Source: Actinomadura oligospora ATCC 43269 (GTDB lineage: Bacteria; Actinomycetota; Actinomycetes; Streptosporangiales; Streptosporangiaceae). Taken from it: a stretch of 64,000 bases of DNA. The DNA is taken from NCBI RefSeq assembly GCF_000518265.1, contig NZ_JADG01000003.1:1-64000 (forward strand). The letters are read 5' to 3'. Below the pieces are notes generated by a model. That model did no database searches and was not told the DNA's origin. It was given only the letters and a program-made list of their open reading frames with translations. A program made the position numbers and the translations under genes. This document shows, piece by piece, positions 52,164-60,867 of this stretch (positions are counted from its first letter, which is position 1; each line of letters starts with the position of its first letter).

Positions 52164-53159
52164 ATGAGTGTTGTGGAGCTGAGCGAGGACGAGGCCGAGG
52201 AGCTGGCCGAGTCGCTGTGCGGGATCGTGTCCGACTACCCGATGGACGATCCGCGGGTGACGCTCCAGGGGTGCGCCGACCGGCTCGCCGCGGGTCCGGG
52301 CGGGCCGGAGCGTGACGGGCTCGTCATCATCCTGAACGCCACGGCCTGGTACGCGGCCTCAGGACGGATCGGCGCGTCCGAAGTCCTCCAGGACATGGCG
52401 GCGGCGTTGGGCGCGGCGCTGGCGACGCTCGACCCCGACGCCTGCGACGGCGGCCACCCGCATGTCGACAGCGCGAGCTGGGACCTGGGGTCGGCCGTGA
52501 GCGTCGGGGCCCAGCTCCTCACCGAGAAGGGCCGCCGCCTCTACGACCCCGACGAGCACGAGCTTCCCCTGGAGGCGTGGCGCTGCCCGAAGGCACTCGC
52601 CGCGCTCGCCACCGAAGCCGTCGAGGCCCTGTCGGACAGGCTGCGGAAGATGCGCGGCGAGGGGATCACCGACGGCCTGGACGAGCGGTACGTCGCCCCG
52701 GACGGACGCGTCGACGTCCCCCTCCTCGCCCGCACCGCGCACGCCAAGTGGCAGAACCCCGACGCGTCCCCCGCCGCCGGGCTGTGGGCCGCCCACCGGA
52801 TCGTCTCCGGCACGGCCGACACCCCGGAGGACCGCCTGGGTCTCCTGCTCTCCCTCGCTCTCTGCGTCTCGGCCTGGTACGACGGTCTCGTCGACCCCTA
52901 CCTGCCCGCGATGGAGGCCGCGATCGCCACCATCGACCTCACGCCCGGCGAAACGGACTGTCCGCACGGCGACACGCCCCATCCGTGGTCCACCACCCAG
53001 CACCGCGACCGCCTGTCCGCCGTCACCGCCCTCTTCGGGCCCAAGGCCCCGTCCGCCGAGTGGTTCGCGCTCTGGTCCTGCCCACGCAACCTCTCCGACC
53101 TCGCCGACGAGTGCCTCACCTCGTTCAAGAACTGGCGCACCATGCGCATGTGCGACTGA
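52164..53159 (+). CDS. Hypothetical protein with an internal duplication
   Basis: This 331-residue cytoplasmic protein was not recognised. Two related blocks can be seen, about residues 56-160 and 226-325. Each has an Ala-rich helix ending in ATLD or ATID, then a Cys/His cluster (C94, H98, H100 against C266, H268, H273), and then W-x-C-P followed by ALAALATEAVEAL or NLSDLADECL. The repeated Cys/His and W-x-C-P positions could bind metal or form a scaffold. It stands alone between an SDR gene and a MurG-like gene. Confidence 0.65.
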   Translation: MSVVELSEDEAEELAESLCGIVSDYPMDDPRVTLQGCADRLAAGPGGPERDGLVIILNATAWYAASGRIGASEVLQDMAAALGAALATLDPDACDGGHPHVDSASWDLGSAVSVGAQLLTEKGRRLYDPDEHELPLEAWRCPKALAALATEAVEALSDRLRKMRGEGITDGLDERYVAPDGRVDVPLLARTAHAKWQNPDASPAAGLWAAHRIVSGTADTPEDRLGLLLSLALCVSAWYDGLVDPYLPAMEAAIATIDLTPGETDCPHGDTPHPWSTTQHRDRLSAVTALFGPKAPSAEWFALWSCPRNLSDLADECLTSFKNWRTMRMCD

Positions 53160-53283
53160 CCGGCCCGCGGCCCGGTCCCGTCCGAGGACATCGCGACGGC
53201 CGGGGTCGTGAGCTCGCCGGTCTCGCCTCGCGCCGGGGTCTGCTAGCGTCACGCGCTCGAGGCACAGGGGGAGACCGGCAATC

Positions 53284-54477
53284 GTGGTGATCACCAATCC
53301 GGACGTCGTGAACGCGCTCCGGCAGCTCGACCGACCGATGCGCGTGATCGTGACGGGTGGCGGGACCGGCGGGCACACCTATCCCGCGCTGACCGCCGTC
53401 CGCACACTCCAGGCCGGGTTGAGGGCCGTCGGAGCCCCGCCCGCCGAGGTGTTGTGGGTCGGCCAGGCCGACAGCCTGGAGGCCCGCGTCGCCGCCGGGG
53501 ACGGCATCGAGTTCGCCGCGGTGGCGACCGGGAAGATCCGCCGGAGCGCCAACCCGCTGCGCATGCTGTCGGCGAGGAACATCCGGGACATGTTCCGGGT
53601 GCCGCTGGGCGTGGTGCAGGCGTGGTCGGTCGTGGGACGGTTCCGGCCCGACGTCGTCCTCGCCACGGGCGGCTACGTGGCCGTGCCGGTCGGGCTGGCG
53701 GCGTGGATGCGCAGGCGGCGGCTCGTCGTGCACGAGCAGACCGTCCGGCTGGGGCTGACGAACCGCGCGCTCGCCCGCGTCGTGACGCGGATGGCGGTGT
53801 CGTCGGAGTCGACGCTTCCGCTGCTCCCCGGATCGGCCCGCGAAACCGCCGTGGTGACCGGCAACCCCGTCCGGCCGGAGGTCCTGGCGGGGCACGCCGA
53901 GAAGGGCGCGGCGGCGCTCGGGGTGGACCGCCGGTACCCCACGATCTATGTGACGGGCGGGGCGCAGGGCTCGCAGCAGATCAACACGCTCGTCCTGGAC
54001 GTCCTGCCGTGGCTTCTGGAGTACGCCAACGTGGTGCACCAGTGCGGTCCGGCCAACGAGGACGGGCTTCGGCAGGCCACCGCGAACCTGCCGCCCGCGC
54101 TCGCCGGCCGGTACCGCCTGGCGGGTTACGTCGGCCCCGAGCTCCCGGACGTGCTCGCACTCGCCGACGTGGTGATCTCTCGCAGCGGCGCGGGCACCAT
54201 CGCGGAGCTCACCGCTCTGGGGAAGGCGTCCGTGCTGATCCCGCTGGCCAGCTCGGCGGGTGGCGAGCAGGCGCACAACGCGCAGCACCTCGAGCGGGCC
54301 GGGGCGGCGGTCGCGCTCGTCGGCGAAGTGACACCCCGCCAGCTCGCCGACGCGATCGGCCCATTGCTCGGCGACCCGTCCCGCCGCGCCGACATGGCAC
54401 ACCGAGCCCGCGCCCAAGGCCGCCCCGACGCCGCCGCCCACCTCGTCGCCGTCGTCCTGCAGACGGCGCTGACCTAG
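53284..54477 (+). CDS. MurG-like UDP-N-acetylglucosamine transferase (glycosyltransferase family 28)
   Basis: This 397-residue GT28 protein has an N-terminal glycine loop TGGGTGGHTYPAL (24-36), then LATGGYVAVPVGLAAWM, VVHEQTVRLGLTNR, the C-domain VTGGAQGSQQINTL, and the donor-binding VISRSGAGTIAELTALGK followed by SSAGGEQAHNAQ. MurG adds GlcNAc to lipid I. This copy lies away from any cell-division or murein cluster, so it is probably a paralog that modifies another lipid-linked or antibiotic-type acceptor. GTG 53284 was used; ATG 53338 just before RVIVTGGG is possible. Confidence 0.82.
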   Translation: MVITNPDVVNALRQLDRPMRVIVTGGGTGGHTYPALTAVRTLQAGLRAVGAPPAEVLWVGQADSLEARVAAGDGIEFAAVATGKIRRSANPLRMLSARNIRDMFRVPLGVVQAWSVVGRFRPDVVLATGGYVAVPVGLAAWMRRRRLVVHEQTVRLGLTNRALARVVTRMAVSSESTLPLLPGSARETAVVTGNPVRPEVLAGHAEKGAAALGVDRRYPTIYVTGGAQGSQQINTLVLDVLPWLLEYANVVHQCGPANEDGLRQATANLPPALAGRYRLAGYVGPELPDVLALADVVISRSGAGTIAELTALGKASVLIPLASSAGGEQAHNAQHLERAGAAVALVGEVTPRQLADAIGPLLGDPSRRADMAHRARAQGRPDAAAHLVAVVLQTALT

Positions 54478-54495
54478 CAGATCGGCGGCGCGCGG

Positions 54496-55170
54496 TCAGG
54501 GGTTGGCGGGTTCGAGGTCCGCGAGGAGCTCTTCGAGGACGATGAGGGCCCGCCATGCCTTCGTCATGCCGAAGAGGGCGGAGAAGCGGACCACCGCCCG
54601 GACGTCCTGCGGGGTGGCCCCGGCGCCGAGGGCGCGGGTCACGTGGGCGCGGAAGCTCTCGTTCAGGGTCTGGTACAGGACGTCGACGGTCATCGTGGCG
54701 AACGCGCGTTCGCGCACGCTGAGCATCCGCATGTCGGCGCGCATGCGCGACTGGAGTGACATGTAGTCGGCGAAGCCCTCGTTCAGGTCGCGGACGCTCT
54801 GGAGCATCGCCGCGGGGAGCGGACTTCCCGTGCCGTCGGCGTTCACCGCGTGACCCGCGCCCGTCGGGCTCACGCCGAGGTCCCGCTCGATCGCGACGAG
54901 CCGTCCGAGCGCCGTCGCCGCCGCCGGGTAGCCGCTGTCGTAGGAGATGAAGCGGAGGAGCTCCCGCAGGTCGTCGGGGGAGAGGCCGTTCTCGTAGGCC
55001 GTCCGCACATGCTCCTCGAACGTTGGTCCGAGGGTCTGCTGGCAGACGTCGGCGACCAGGCGGAGCAGCGCCTTCTCGCGTGCGGACAGTTCGGGGATCC
55101 CGTCCGACAGCAGGCGGTCGGTGGCGTCGTGCATCTCGGTGAACACCGAGTCCAGGGTCTGGAGGCCCAT
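54496..55170 (-). CDS. Carboxymuconolactone decarboxylase (CMD)-family protein
   Basis: This 224-residue all-helical protein has two CMD-like repeats: REKALLRLVADVCQQTLGP ... GLSPDDLRELLRFISYDSGYPAA and RERAFATMTVDVLYQTLNES ... GATPQDVRAVVRFSALFGM. The AhpD-type C-x-x-C is absent; only one Cys (DVCQQ) is present, so it is not a typical peroxidase. ATG 55170 has AAGGGA six bases upstream. It is divergent from a TetR gene, with an operator-like palindrome between. Confidence 0.8.
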   Translation of the reverse strand: MGLQTLDSVFTEMHDATDRLLSDGIPELSAREKALLRLVADVCQQTLGPTFEEHVRTAYENGLSPDDLRELLRFISYDSGYPAAATALGRLVAIERDLGVSPTGAGHAVNADGTGSPLPAAMLQSVRDLNEGFADYMSLQSRMRADMRMLSVRERAFATMTVDVLYQTLNESFRAHVTRALGAGATPQDVRAVVRFSALFGMTKAWRALIVLEELLADLEPANP

Positions 55171-55194
55171 CGCCGGTCCCTTCTAGGTTAACGG

Positions 55195-55214
55195 CTGTAG
55201 CGCTACGACTGTAG
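55195..55214. promoter_or_regulatory. TetR-type operator CTGTAGCGCTACGACTGTAG
   Basis: It contains the perfect 10-bp palindrome GTAGCGCTAC (55197-55206) and a further CTGTAG half-site. It lies between the CMD-family gene (start 55170) and the TetR gene (start 55246). Similar GTAGCGCTAC elements overlap the promoters of many TetR-controlled genes. Confidence 0.6.
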
Positions 55215-55245
55215 GGCAACGGGCGCGCCCTTACAATGGCGAACC

Positions 55246-55869
55246 ATGGACACGACCTCCGCGCCCCGGGGACGCAACCCGCGCGGCCAGGGCTCGCGGC
55301 TGAAAGAGGACATCGTCGCGGCGACCCTGCGCCTGCTGGACGAGCTGGGCGACGACCAGGCCCTGTCCCTGCGCGCGGTCGCCCGCGAGCTCCGCATCGC
55401 GGCGACCTCGGTCTACATCCACTTCGCCGACCGCGACGAACTCGTCCTCGCGACGCTCGAACGCGCCCACCACGACCTCATGCGGGCCGTCGACGGGGCG
55501 GAGCAGGCCCAGACCGACCCCGTCGGCAGGCTCCGGGCCCGGGTCCTGCTGCTGGGCCGGTGGGTCCAGGAGCACCCCGGCCTCTACAAGGTGATGCACG
55601 AGAGCACGCTCAACCGGCGTGCGTCCATGGCGTTCAAGGCGGAGCTGGCCGAGCGCACGACCGCCGCCGTCCAGCGGTGCATGGACGCCGGTGTCGCCCC
55701 GTCCGACGATGACGCGGCGGTGGTCTCCCTGGACCTGAGGGCCGCCGTCCACGGCGTCATCTCCATGCGCGTCAACCAGCCGGACTTCCCCTGGCCGCCG
55801 TTCGAGGACCAGGTCGACCGCTTCCTCACCAAGCTCGTCGGCGTCTCACCGGGTCGTCGAACGGGATGA
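55246..55869 (+). CDS. TetR-family regulator divergent from the CMD-family gene
   Basis: This 207-residue repressor has helix-turn-helix QALSLRAVARELRIAATSVYIHF and the C-terminal WHG-type ligand domain (GRWVQEHPGLYKVMHES). It probably controls the divergent CMD-family gene and itself through the GTAGCGCTAC site. Its last bases overlap an antisense ABC ATPase scrap. Confidence 0.88.
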   Translation: MDTTSAPRGRNPRGQGSRLKEDIVAATLRLLDELGDDQALSLRAVARELRIAATSVYIHFADRDELVLATLERAHHDLMRAVDGAEQAQTDPVGRLRARVLLLGRWVQEHPGLYKVMHESTLNRRASMAFKAELAERTTAAVQRCMDAGVAPSDDDAAVVSLDLRAAVHGVISMRVNQPDFPWPPFEDQVDRFLTKLVGVSPGRRTG

Positions 55870-55932
55870 CCTCCGGTTCCATGGCGAGGGCGCGGGCGAA
55901 CGCGACGCGCTGCTTCCGGCCGCCCTGCCCGC
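55851..55932 (-). pseudogene. ABC transporter ATPase scrap (signature to Walker B)
   Basis: A segment of about 27 codons reads GGRKQRVAFARALAMEPEVI followed by PFDDP. It matches the LSGGQ-KQRVAIARALAMEPEVxLFDEP core of amino-acid-type ABC ATPases with changes at key sites (signature altered, Walker B Glu replaced by Asp). No flanking ATPase sequence remains. Part of it overlaps the 3' end of the TetR gene. Confidence 0.55.
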
Positions 55933-55975
55933 CATCACCACCGATTTCATCCGGCCAATGCCCTGGCCGGAGAGC

Positions 55976-56002
55976 AGCCCCGGCCGTTTATCGGCCGGGG
56001 CT
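55976..56002. terminator. Hairpin terminator with T-rich tail
   Basis: An 11-bp perfect stem AGCCCCGGCCG / CGGCCGGGGCT with loop TTTAT is followed by CATTTGTTCTTT on the plus strand. It can terminate the TetR gene on the plus strand and, in reverse, the CBS-protein gene. Confidence 0.85.
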
Positions 56003-56071
56003 CATTTGTTCTTTCGGCGGGATGGTCCTGCCTTGGTGGAATTCGCCTGGCGGCGGATTCGGCTCAGCGGT

Positions 56072-56500
56072 TCATCGGCTCGACGAGTAGATGTGCCCGG
56101 CGAACTCGGCGAGCTGGTGGTCCGAAAGGTTCTGGGCGAGATCCGCCTCGCTGATCATGCCGACCATCCGTTTGTCCTCGATGACGGGGAGTCGGCGGAT
56201 GCGGTGGTTCTCCATCTCGTGGAGCACCTCCGTGATGTCGGCGTCCGCGCCGATCCAGCGCGGGGTGCCCTCGATGACTTCGGACGCCGTGCACTCGGCC
56301 GCGTCGCGCCCCTCCGCGACACATTTCGTGACGATGTCCCGGTCGGTGATGATCCCGCACATCCGCTCGTTGTGCGTCTCGTCGCCGACGGGCAGCGCGC
56401 CCACGTTCAGCCGGCGCATCAGCTGGGCCGCGTGCTGGAGTGTGTCGCTCTTGGTGATCCAGTGAGCACCGGGATTCATGATGTCCCTGGCCGTGGTCAT
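56072..56500 (-). CDS. Tandem CBS-domain protein
   Basis: This 142-residue protein consists of two CBS domains: domain 1 with DIMNPGAHWITKSDTLQHAA and GIITDRDIVTKCVAEG, domain 2 with ASEVIEGTPRWIGADADITE and RRLPVIEDKRMVGMISEADLA. Stand-alone CBS pairs bind adenine nucleotides and sense energy or redox state. ATG 56500 has AAGGAGG six bases upstream. Confidence 0.92.
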   Translation of the reverse strand: MTTARDIMNPGAHWITKSDTLQHAAQLMRRLNVGALPVGDETHNERMCGIITDRDIVTKCVAEGRDAAECTASEVIEGTPRWIGADADITEVLHEMENHRIRRLPVIEDKRMVGMISEADLAQNLSDHQLAEFAGHIYSSSR

Positions 56501-57085
56501 GCGTCCTCCTTCATCGCTGCGACCGCGAAGAGCGCGGTACGCCTCACGTGTGCTGCCTGGTCCCGGCCTTCGCGTCGCCTCCCGACATGTCGACTTCGCG
56601 AATCGAACCTTGACGCTTCGGCCACGCGGATTGGCGGGCACTGAGAACGAAGACCTCCACGATGGAGCCGCGATGGTTGACGTGAACTCGCGCGACGCCG
56701 GTCATTGTCGTGAGGGTCGGGCGCCAAGTCCGATCTGGCGACGGTCACTCAATGGTGACCGTGAGATCCATCGCTTGCTCCCTGAGGTGCGAGACGCTGG
56801 TGGCGTACCACCTAATCCTGACATGTCGGCGTTACTCCTGGCCACCGGCCTTGACCATACAGTCATGTCTCATGGGTGCCCATTTGCCCGCGCGGTGTCG
56901 CTTGACCGTCTCGCGGGAGCCTTCGCACTCGACCGGGCGCGTCCATCCACGCCTCACGGGGCCGGGCCCCGCCTGCAGTCATCGCGTGGTGGGTCGGCGA
57001 AAAAAGGGGAGGCGAGAACGATCATGGCGTTGGCAGGATGTCCTGGTCCATGTTCCATGTCCGCCCGTGAAAGGACCCACCGACC
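56501..57085. other. 585-bp region without a recognisable gene
   Basis: No frame shows coding character on either strand, and GC content is lower than in the flanks. The palindromic 8-mer GACATGTC occurs twice (56584-56591 and 56820-56827), the first inside CGACATGTCG. A poly-A run with a GGGAGG follows near 57000. The region may hold the promoters of the CBS and RidA genes or the scar of a lost gene. Confidence 0.5.
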
Positions 57086-57496
57086 GTGGCTCGTGCCATC
57101 ACTTTGATCCGCTCCGACTCCCTCTCCGACGTCGCGCAGTACGCCTACGCGGCCACGGCGCCCGCCGAGTCACGCCTGATCTTCCTCGCCGGGGCGTGCC
57201 CGCTGAACGATGACGGCTCCACGGCGGCGATCGGGGACTACCCGGGCCAGGCGGCGAAGGCCATCGAGAACATGCAGACCGCTCTCACCGCCGCCGGCGC
57301 GTCACTCCAGGACGTCATCAGTACGAGGGTCCTCGTCGTGTCGACCCGGCAGGCGGACCTGGGGGCCGCCTGGAAAGTGGTCAGGGAGGCGTTCGGCGAT
57401 CACGACGTCCCCAGCACCCTGATGGGCGTCACCGTGCTCGGTTACGAGGACCAGCTCGTCGAGATCGAGGCCGTCGCCGCCGTACTCGATGCTTGA
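57086..57496 (+). CDS. RidA/YjgF-family protein
   Basis: This 136-residue RidA-like deaminase-family protein contains FLAGACPLNDDGS, GDYPGQAAKAIENMQTALTAAG and VVSTRQADLGAAWKVVREAF. The canonical Arg of active imine deaminases (in the R-x-C/L-x-E end motif) is not evident: the end reads GYEDQLVEIEAVAAV. The catalytic role is therefore uncertain. The start is GTG 57086. Confidence 0.85.
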   Translation: MARAITLIRSDSLSDVAQYAYAATAPAESRLIFLAGACPLNDDGSTAAIGDYPGQAAKAIENMQTALTAAGASLQDVISTRVLVVSTRQADLGAAWKVVREAFGDHDVPSTLMGVTVLGYEDQLVEIEAVAAVLDA

Positions 57497-57573
57497 GACC
57501 CGTTGACGCCGGGGGTGGCCGGGCCCAGCGGTCGCCCGTCCTCGGCCCGGATCAACCGCGGTACGGTTCGAAC

Positions 57574-58185
57574 GTGATCAGTGACGGAGGGGCTCAGCTC
57601 GGGCGACAGGCCGCGCAGCGCCTGGTCCACCTTGGCCGCTGCGTGATCGAGCCAGGCCTGACCGAAGCGGAGTTCGCTCGCATCGAGCGCGAGTACGGAT
57701 TCGAGTTCGCCGACGACCACCGCGCGTTCCTCGCCGCCGGACTGCCCGTCCACGAGCCGCGGGAAGAGGAGCCGGGCACCACCTACGCGTGGGAGAGGCC
57801 ATGGCCGGACTGGCGCAACGGCGCTCCCGACGAACTCCGCCGACACCTCGACTGGCCGATCGACTTCCTGCTCCAGGACGTCCGGCAGGGGCACTGGCAC
57901 CCCGCGTGGGGCGAGCGGCCCGATTCCGGCGAAGCGGCCCTCGACCTGGCACGATCGCAGCTGGCCGGGGTGCCGAAGATGATTCCCGTCTATGGGCACA
58001 GGTTCTTGCCCGCAGGCCACGGCACCTTCGGCCACCCGGTCCTGTCGATCTGGGGCAGCGACATCATCTACTACGGCGCCGACCTGCTCGACTACATCAG
58101 CCAGGAGTTCGAAGAACCCCGCCCTGAGCACCCCGACGGCTGGGCGCTCCGGGCCACCGTGCCGTTCTGGCGCGACTACCTCTGA
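57574..58185 (+). CDS. SMI1/KNR4-family protein
   Basis: This protein of about 203 residues has the SMI1/KNR4 start GLTEAEFARIEREYGFEFADDHRAFLAAGLP, then WPDWRNGAPDELRRHLDWP, HWHPAWGERP, VYGHRFLPAG and SDIIYYGADLLDYISQEFE. In bacteria this superfamily often supplies immunity proteins against polymorphic toxins, but single copies are also common housekeeping genes in actinomycetes. No toxin gene is adjacent. GTG 57574 was chosen; the frame is open further upstream. Confidence 0.8.
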   Translation: MISDGGAQLGRQAAQRLVHLGRCVIEPGLTEAEFARIEREYGFEFADDHRAFLAAGLPVHEPREEEPGTTYAWERPWPDWRNGAPDELRRHLDWPIDFLLQDVRQGHWHPAWGERPDSGEAALDLARSQLAGVPKMIPVYGHRFLPAGHGTFGHPVLSIWGSDIIYYGADLLDYISQEFEEPRPEHPDGWALRATVPFWRDYL

Positions 58186-58255
58186 GCACCCCCACGTCGG
58201 CCCCGCTTCGCCCGGCCGTCTTCGAGTACCACCGGCCACCCGCTCCTGCCGTTGG

Positions 58256-59095
58256 CTAGAGGCGTGTCGCGGTGCGGACCAGGTCGGCGACGGCTTTGGA
58301 CCTGCTGTGCGGCGGCCAGGCGATGACGGTCGTGACAGTCGGCGCGTCCGGCACCGGCACCGTCGCGTGATCGTCGCGCAGGTGGGCCCGGAGGGACTCG
58401 GGCACGACCGCGCAGGCCCGTCCGAGCGCGATCAGCTGGAACAGCTGGGTGTGGTCGCGCACCTGCGGTCCAGGTCCGTCCCGATAGCCACCGCCCGGTC
58501 GAGGCCAGCGCGGCAGGGGCAGGTCCGTCAGGGTGGTGACCTCGGCTATCGACATGTGGGGTCGGTCGGCCAAGGGGTGCCCCGCGGGCAGGACCACGAC
58601 CTGCTGTTCGGTGTGCAGGTCCTCGGTGTCGAGTCCGGCCGTCGGGTCGAAGGGACGCTGGAGCAGAGCGACGTCGGCGCGCCCGTCGCGCAGCAGCCCC
58701 ACCTGCTCGCCGGGCCCGCACAGCATCACCTCGACGGCGACCGCGCCGGGCTCGGCGGCGTAGGCGTCCAGCAGCTTCGACACCAGTTCGCTGGACGCTC
58801 CGGCCTTCGTGGCCAGCACCACGCCGGGTCGTTCGGCGGCTGCGCGGCGGGTGCGGCGCTCGGCGGCTTCGACCGCGTCGAGTGCGGCCCGGGCCTCCCT
58901 CAGAAGCACCGACCCGGCCTCGGTCAAGGAGATCGCACGAGCGGTGCGGTGCAGCAGAACCACGCCGAGCCGCCGCTCGAGCTGCTGGATCGCCCGCGAC
59001 AGCGGTGGCTGCGCCATGGAGAGCCGTTGCGCCGCCCGCCCGAAGTGCAACTCCTCCGCGACGGCGACGAAGTATCGCAACTCCCGCGTCTCCAC
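58256..59095 (-). CDS. LysR-family transcriptional regulator
   Basis: This 279-residue regulator has N-terminal helix-turn-helix TRELRYFVAVAEELHFGRAAQRLSM with PPLSRAIQQLE, then a type-2 periplasmic-binding effector domain. GTG 59095 gives the standard family start. It is divergent from an SDR gene 105 bp away, its likely target. Confidence 0.9.
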   Translation of the reverse strand: METRELRYFVAVAEELHFGRAAQRLSMAQPPLSRAIQQLERRLGVVLLHRTARAISLTEAGSVLLREARAALDAVEAAERRTRRAAAERPGVVLATKAGASSELVSKLLDAYAAEPGAVAVEVMLCGPGEQVGLLRDGRADVALLQRPFDPTAGLDTEDLHTEQQVVVLPAGHPLADRPHMSIAEVTTLTDLPLPRWPRPGGGYRDGPGPQVRDHTQLFQLIALGRACAVVPESLRAHLRDDHATVPVPDAPTVTTVIAWPPHSRSKAVADLVRTATRL

Positions 59096-59200
59096 CGCGT
59101 CATCGTATCCGGCGCTCACCACGACCGATATCCGTGCGGTATCGACGCCCACCCAGTCGGTCCTGGACGTCCCACCCGAGCTCGCACCACGATCGATGAC

Positions 59201-59926
59201 ATGAGCGAACAGACGATCGCGCTGGTGACCGGTGCGAACAAGGGAATCGGATACGAGATCGCCGCGGGCCTGGGCGCCCTCGGCTGGCGAGTCGGCGTGG
59301 GCGCGCGGGATCAACGGCGCCGCGACACCGCGGTGGAGAAGCTGCGCGCGGCCGGGACCGACGCGTTCGGCGTTCCGCTGGACGTGGCGGACGACGCGAG
59401 TGTGGCCGCCGCGGCCGAGCTGATCGCCGGCCGCGTCGGAGGGCTCGACGTCCTGGTCAACAACGCCGCGATCACCGGTGGCATGCCGCAGACGCCCACC
59501 ACGGTCGATCCCGCGACCGTGCGAGACGTCGTGGAGACCAACGTGATCGGGGTCGTCCGCGTCACCAACGCGATGCTGCCCATGCTGCGCGGCTCGGCAT
59601 CGCCGCGGATCGTGAACATGTCCAGCAGCGTCGGCTCGCTCACCCTGCAGACCACGCCCGGCGTCGACATGGGCCCGGTTCCCGTTGCGTACTTGGCGTC
59701 CAAGACCTTCCTCAACGCCGTCACCGTCCAATACGCCAAGGAACTGGGCGACACCGACATCCTGATCAACTCCGGCTGTCCCGGCTTCACCGCCACCGAC
59801 CTCAACGGCTTCCAGGGCGTCCGCACCCCCAACCAGGGCGCGGCGATCGCGATCCACCTCGCGACCCTGCCCGACGACGGCCCGACCGGCGGCTTCTTCG
59901 ACGACGCCGGCCCAGTGCCCTGGTGA
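59201..59926 (+). CDS. SDR family oxidoreductase, carbonyl reductase-like
   Basis: This 241-residue SDR has TGANKGIGYEIA, the pattern of carbonyl-reductase-like SDRs, NNAAITGG, NMSSSVGSL and YLASKTFLN. Arg in VGVGARDQRR favours NADPH. It is divergent from the LysR gene and followed by a hairpin. Confidence 0.9.
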   Translation: MSEQTIALVTGANKGIGYEIAAGLGALGWRVGVGARDQRRRDTAVEKLRAAGTDAFGVPLDVADDASVAAAAELIAGRVGGLDVLVNNAAITGGMPQTPTTVDPATVRDVVETNVIGVVRVTNAMLPMLRGSASPRIVNMSSSVGSLTLQTTPGVDMGPVPVAYLASKTFLNAVTVQYAKELGDTDILINSGCPGFTATDLNGFQGVRTPNQGAAIAIHLATLPDDGPTGGFFDDAGPVPW

Positions 59927-59937
59927 CAGCCTCACCG

Positions 59938-59960
59938 GGCCCTGGCCTGTGGGCCGGGCC
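59938..59960 (+). terminator. Hairpin terminator after the carbonyl reductase-like gene
   Basis: GGCCC-T-GGCC (59938-59947) pairs with GGCC-GGGCC (59952-59960), a 9-bp stem with one bulged T, followed by TTAAGAT. It lies 12 bases past the stop. Confidence 0.5.
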
Positions 59961-60015
59961 TTAAGATCATCGTGGCCGAGAGCCGGCCTGTATCAGCTCG
60001 TCCGGGAGTATCGCG

Positions 60016-60429
60016 TTGCGTTCGACATCGGGTTTCGCCGATCCCTACAACCCCACGGCCGAGGAGGTCGTCCGGTGGGCTTACGACCCGGACGCCTACG
60101 CTCCGACGCAGGACTTCGATCTCATGCTCCTCGGCGAGGACGTCTCTGGTGAGCTGCCGGGCCTGGTGGCCGATCCGGAGTGTCCCAAGCGGGGCTTCTT
60201 CCTCGGGGCGCTCTACGTCATCTCCGGCGACGCCGTGCGCTCCGAGTACAACCTCAGGACGCGCGAGCACCTCATGTCGTTGTTGCGGCGGGCGGACGAG
60301 TTGGACGAGCCGGTGACCGGGACCTGGGCGCGGCGGACCCGAGCGCTGATGGCGAAGCCGGAGACGTTCCAGTACGACCTGTGGTGCGACGGCGGCCTCG
60401 CCCGCCGCCCCTTCGACGACCCGGCCTGA
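60016..60429 (+). CDS. Hypothetical protein, TTG start
   Basis: This 137-residue soluble protein starts at TTG 60016, with GGGAG seven bases upstream. Conserved-looking segments are NPTAEEVVRWAYDPDAYAPTQDFDLML, LGALYVISGDAVRSEYN and PETFQYDLWCDGGLARRP. I do not recognise the family. There is no signal peptide or membrane segment. Confidence 0.6.
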   Translation: MRSTSGFADPYNPTAEEVVRWAYDPDAYAPTQDFDLMLLGEDVSGELPGLVADPECPKRGFFLGALYVISGDAVRSEYNLRTREHLMSLLRRADELDEPVTGTWARRTRALMAKPETFQYDLWCDGGLARRPFDDPA

Positions 60430-60516
60430 TCACGTGATGACCATCCTCATGCCACCCGAACCACGGTGATCGCGAAGCGGTCGCCGGATCGTGGTTCCCG
60501 CCAGGAGGCATGCCAG

Positions 60517-60867
60517 GTGTCCGAGGCTGACAACAAGGCGTTTCTGCAGGGGACCGCGAAGGGGAACGGGCGGCCGTTCGTCGACGCGCTGGCGGACGAC
60601 GTCCGCTGGACGATCATTGGACGGACCGCGTGGTCGCGCACCTACGAGGGCAAGCGTGCCGTCCTGGACGAGCTGCTCCGCCCGCTCTCGGAACAACTGG
60701 CCAGGTTCAGGGGGAAGGACAGCGGCAGAAGGACGACTCAGGAGGCGAGGGGCTTGATCTCCCCCGCGAAGACGATGACCTGGTCGATGAGGCTCCGTCG
60801 CAGATGGACGACATCCGTTCCCGCCAGGCGGAGGCCTCCATCAGGCGTGGCGAAGACCCACTGGTAA
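60517..60867 (+). pseudogene. Truncated SnoaL-like/NTF2-fold gene
   Basis: The first about 68 residues match the N-terminal half of SnoaL-like proteins (GNGRPFVDALADDVRWTIIG, YEGKRAVLDELLRPLSEQLA). The frame then continues into sequence that is antisense to the next gene and has no homology (KTMTWSMRLRRRW). The C-terminal strands of the fold are lost. GTG 60517 follows AGGAGG. The break point near 60720 abuts the 3' end of another SnoaL-like gene on the minus strand. Confidence 0.6.
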
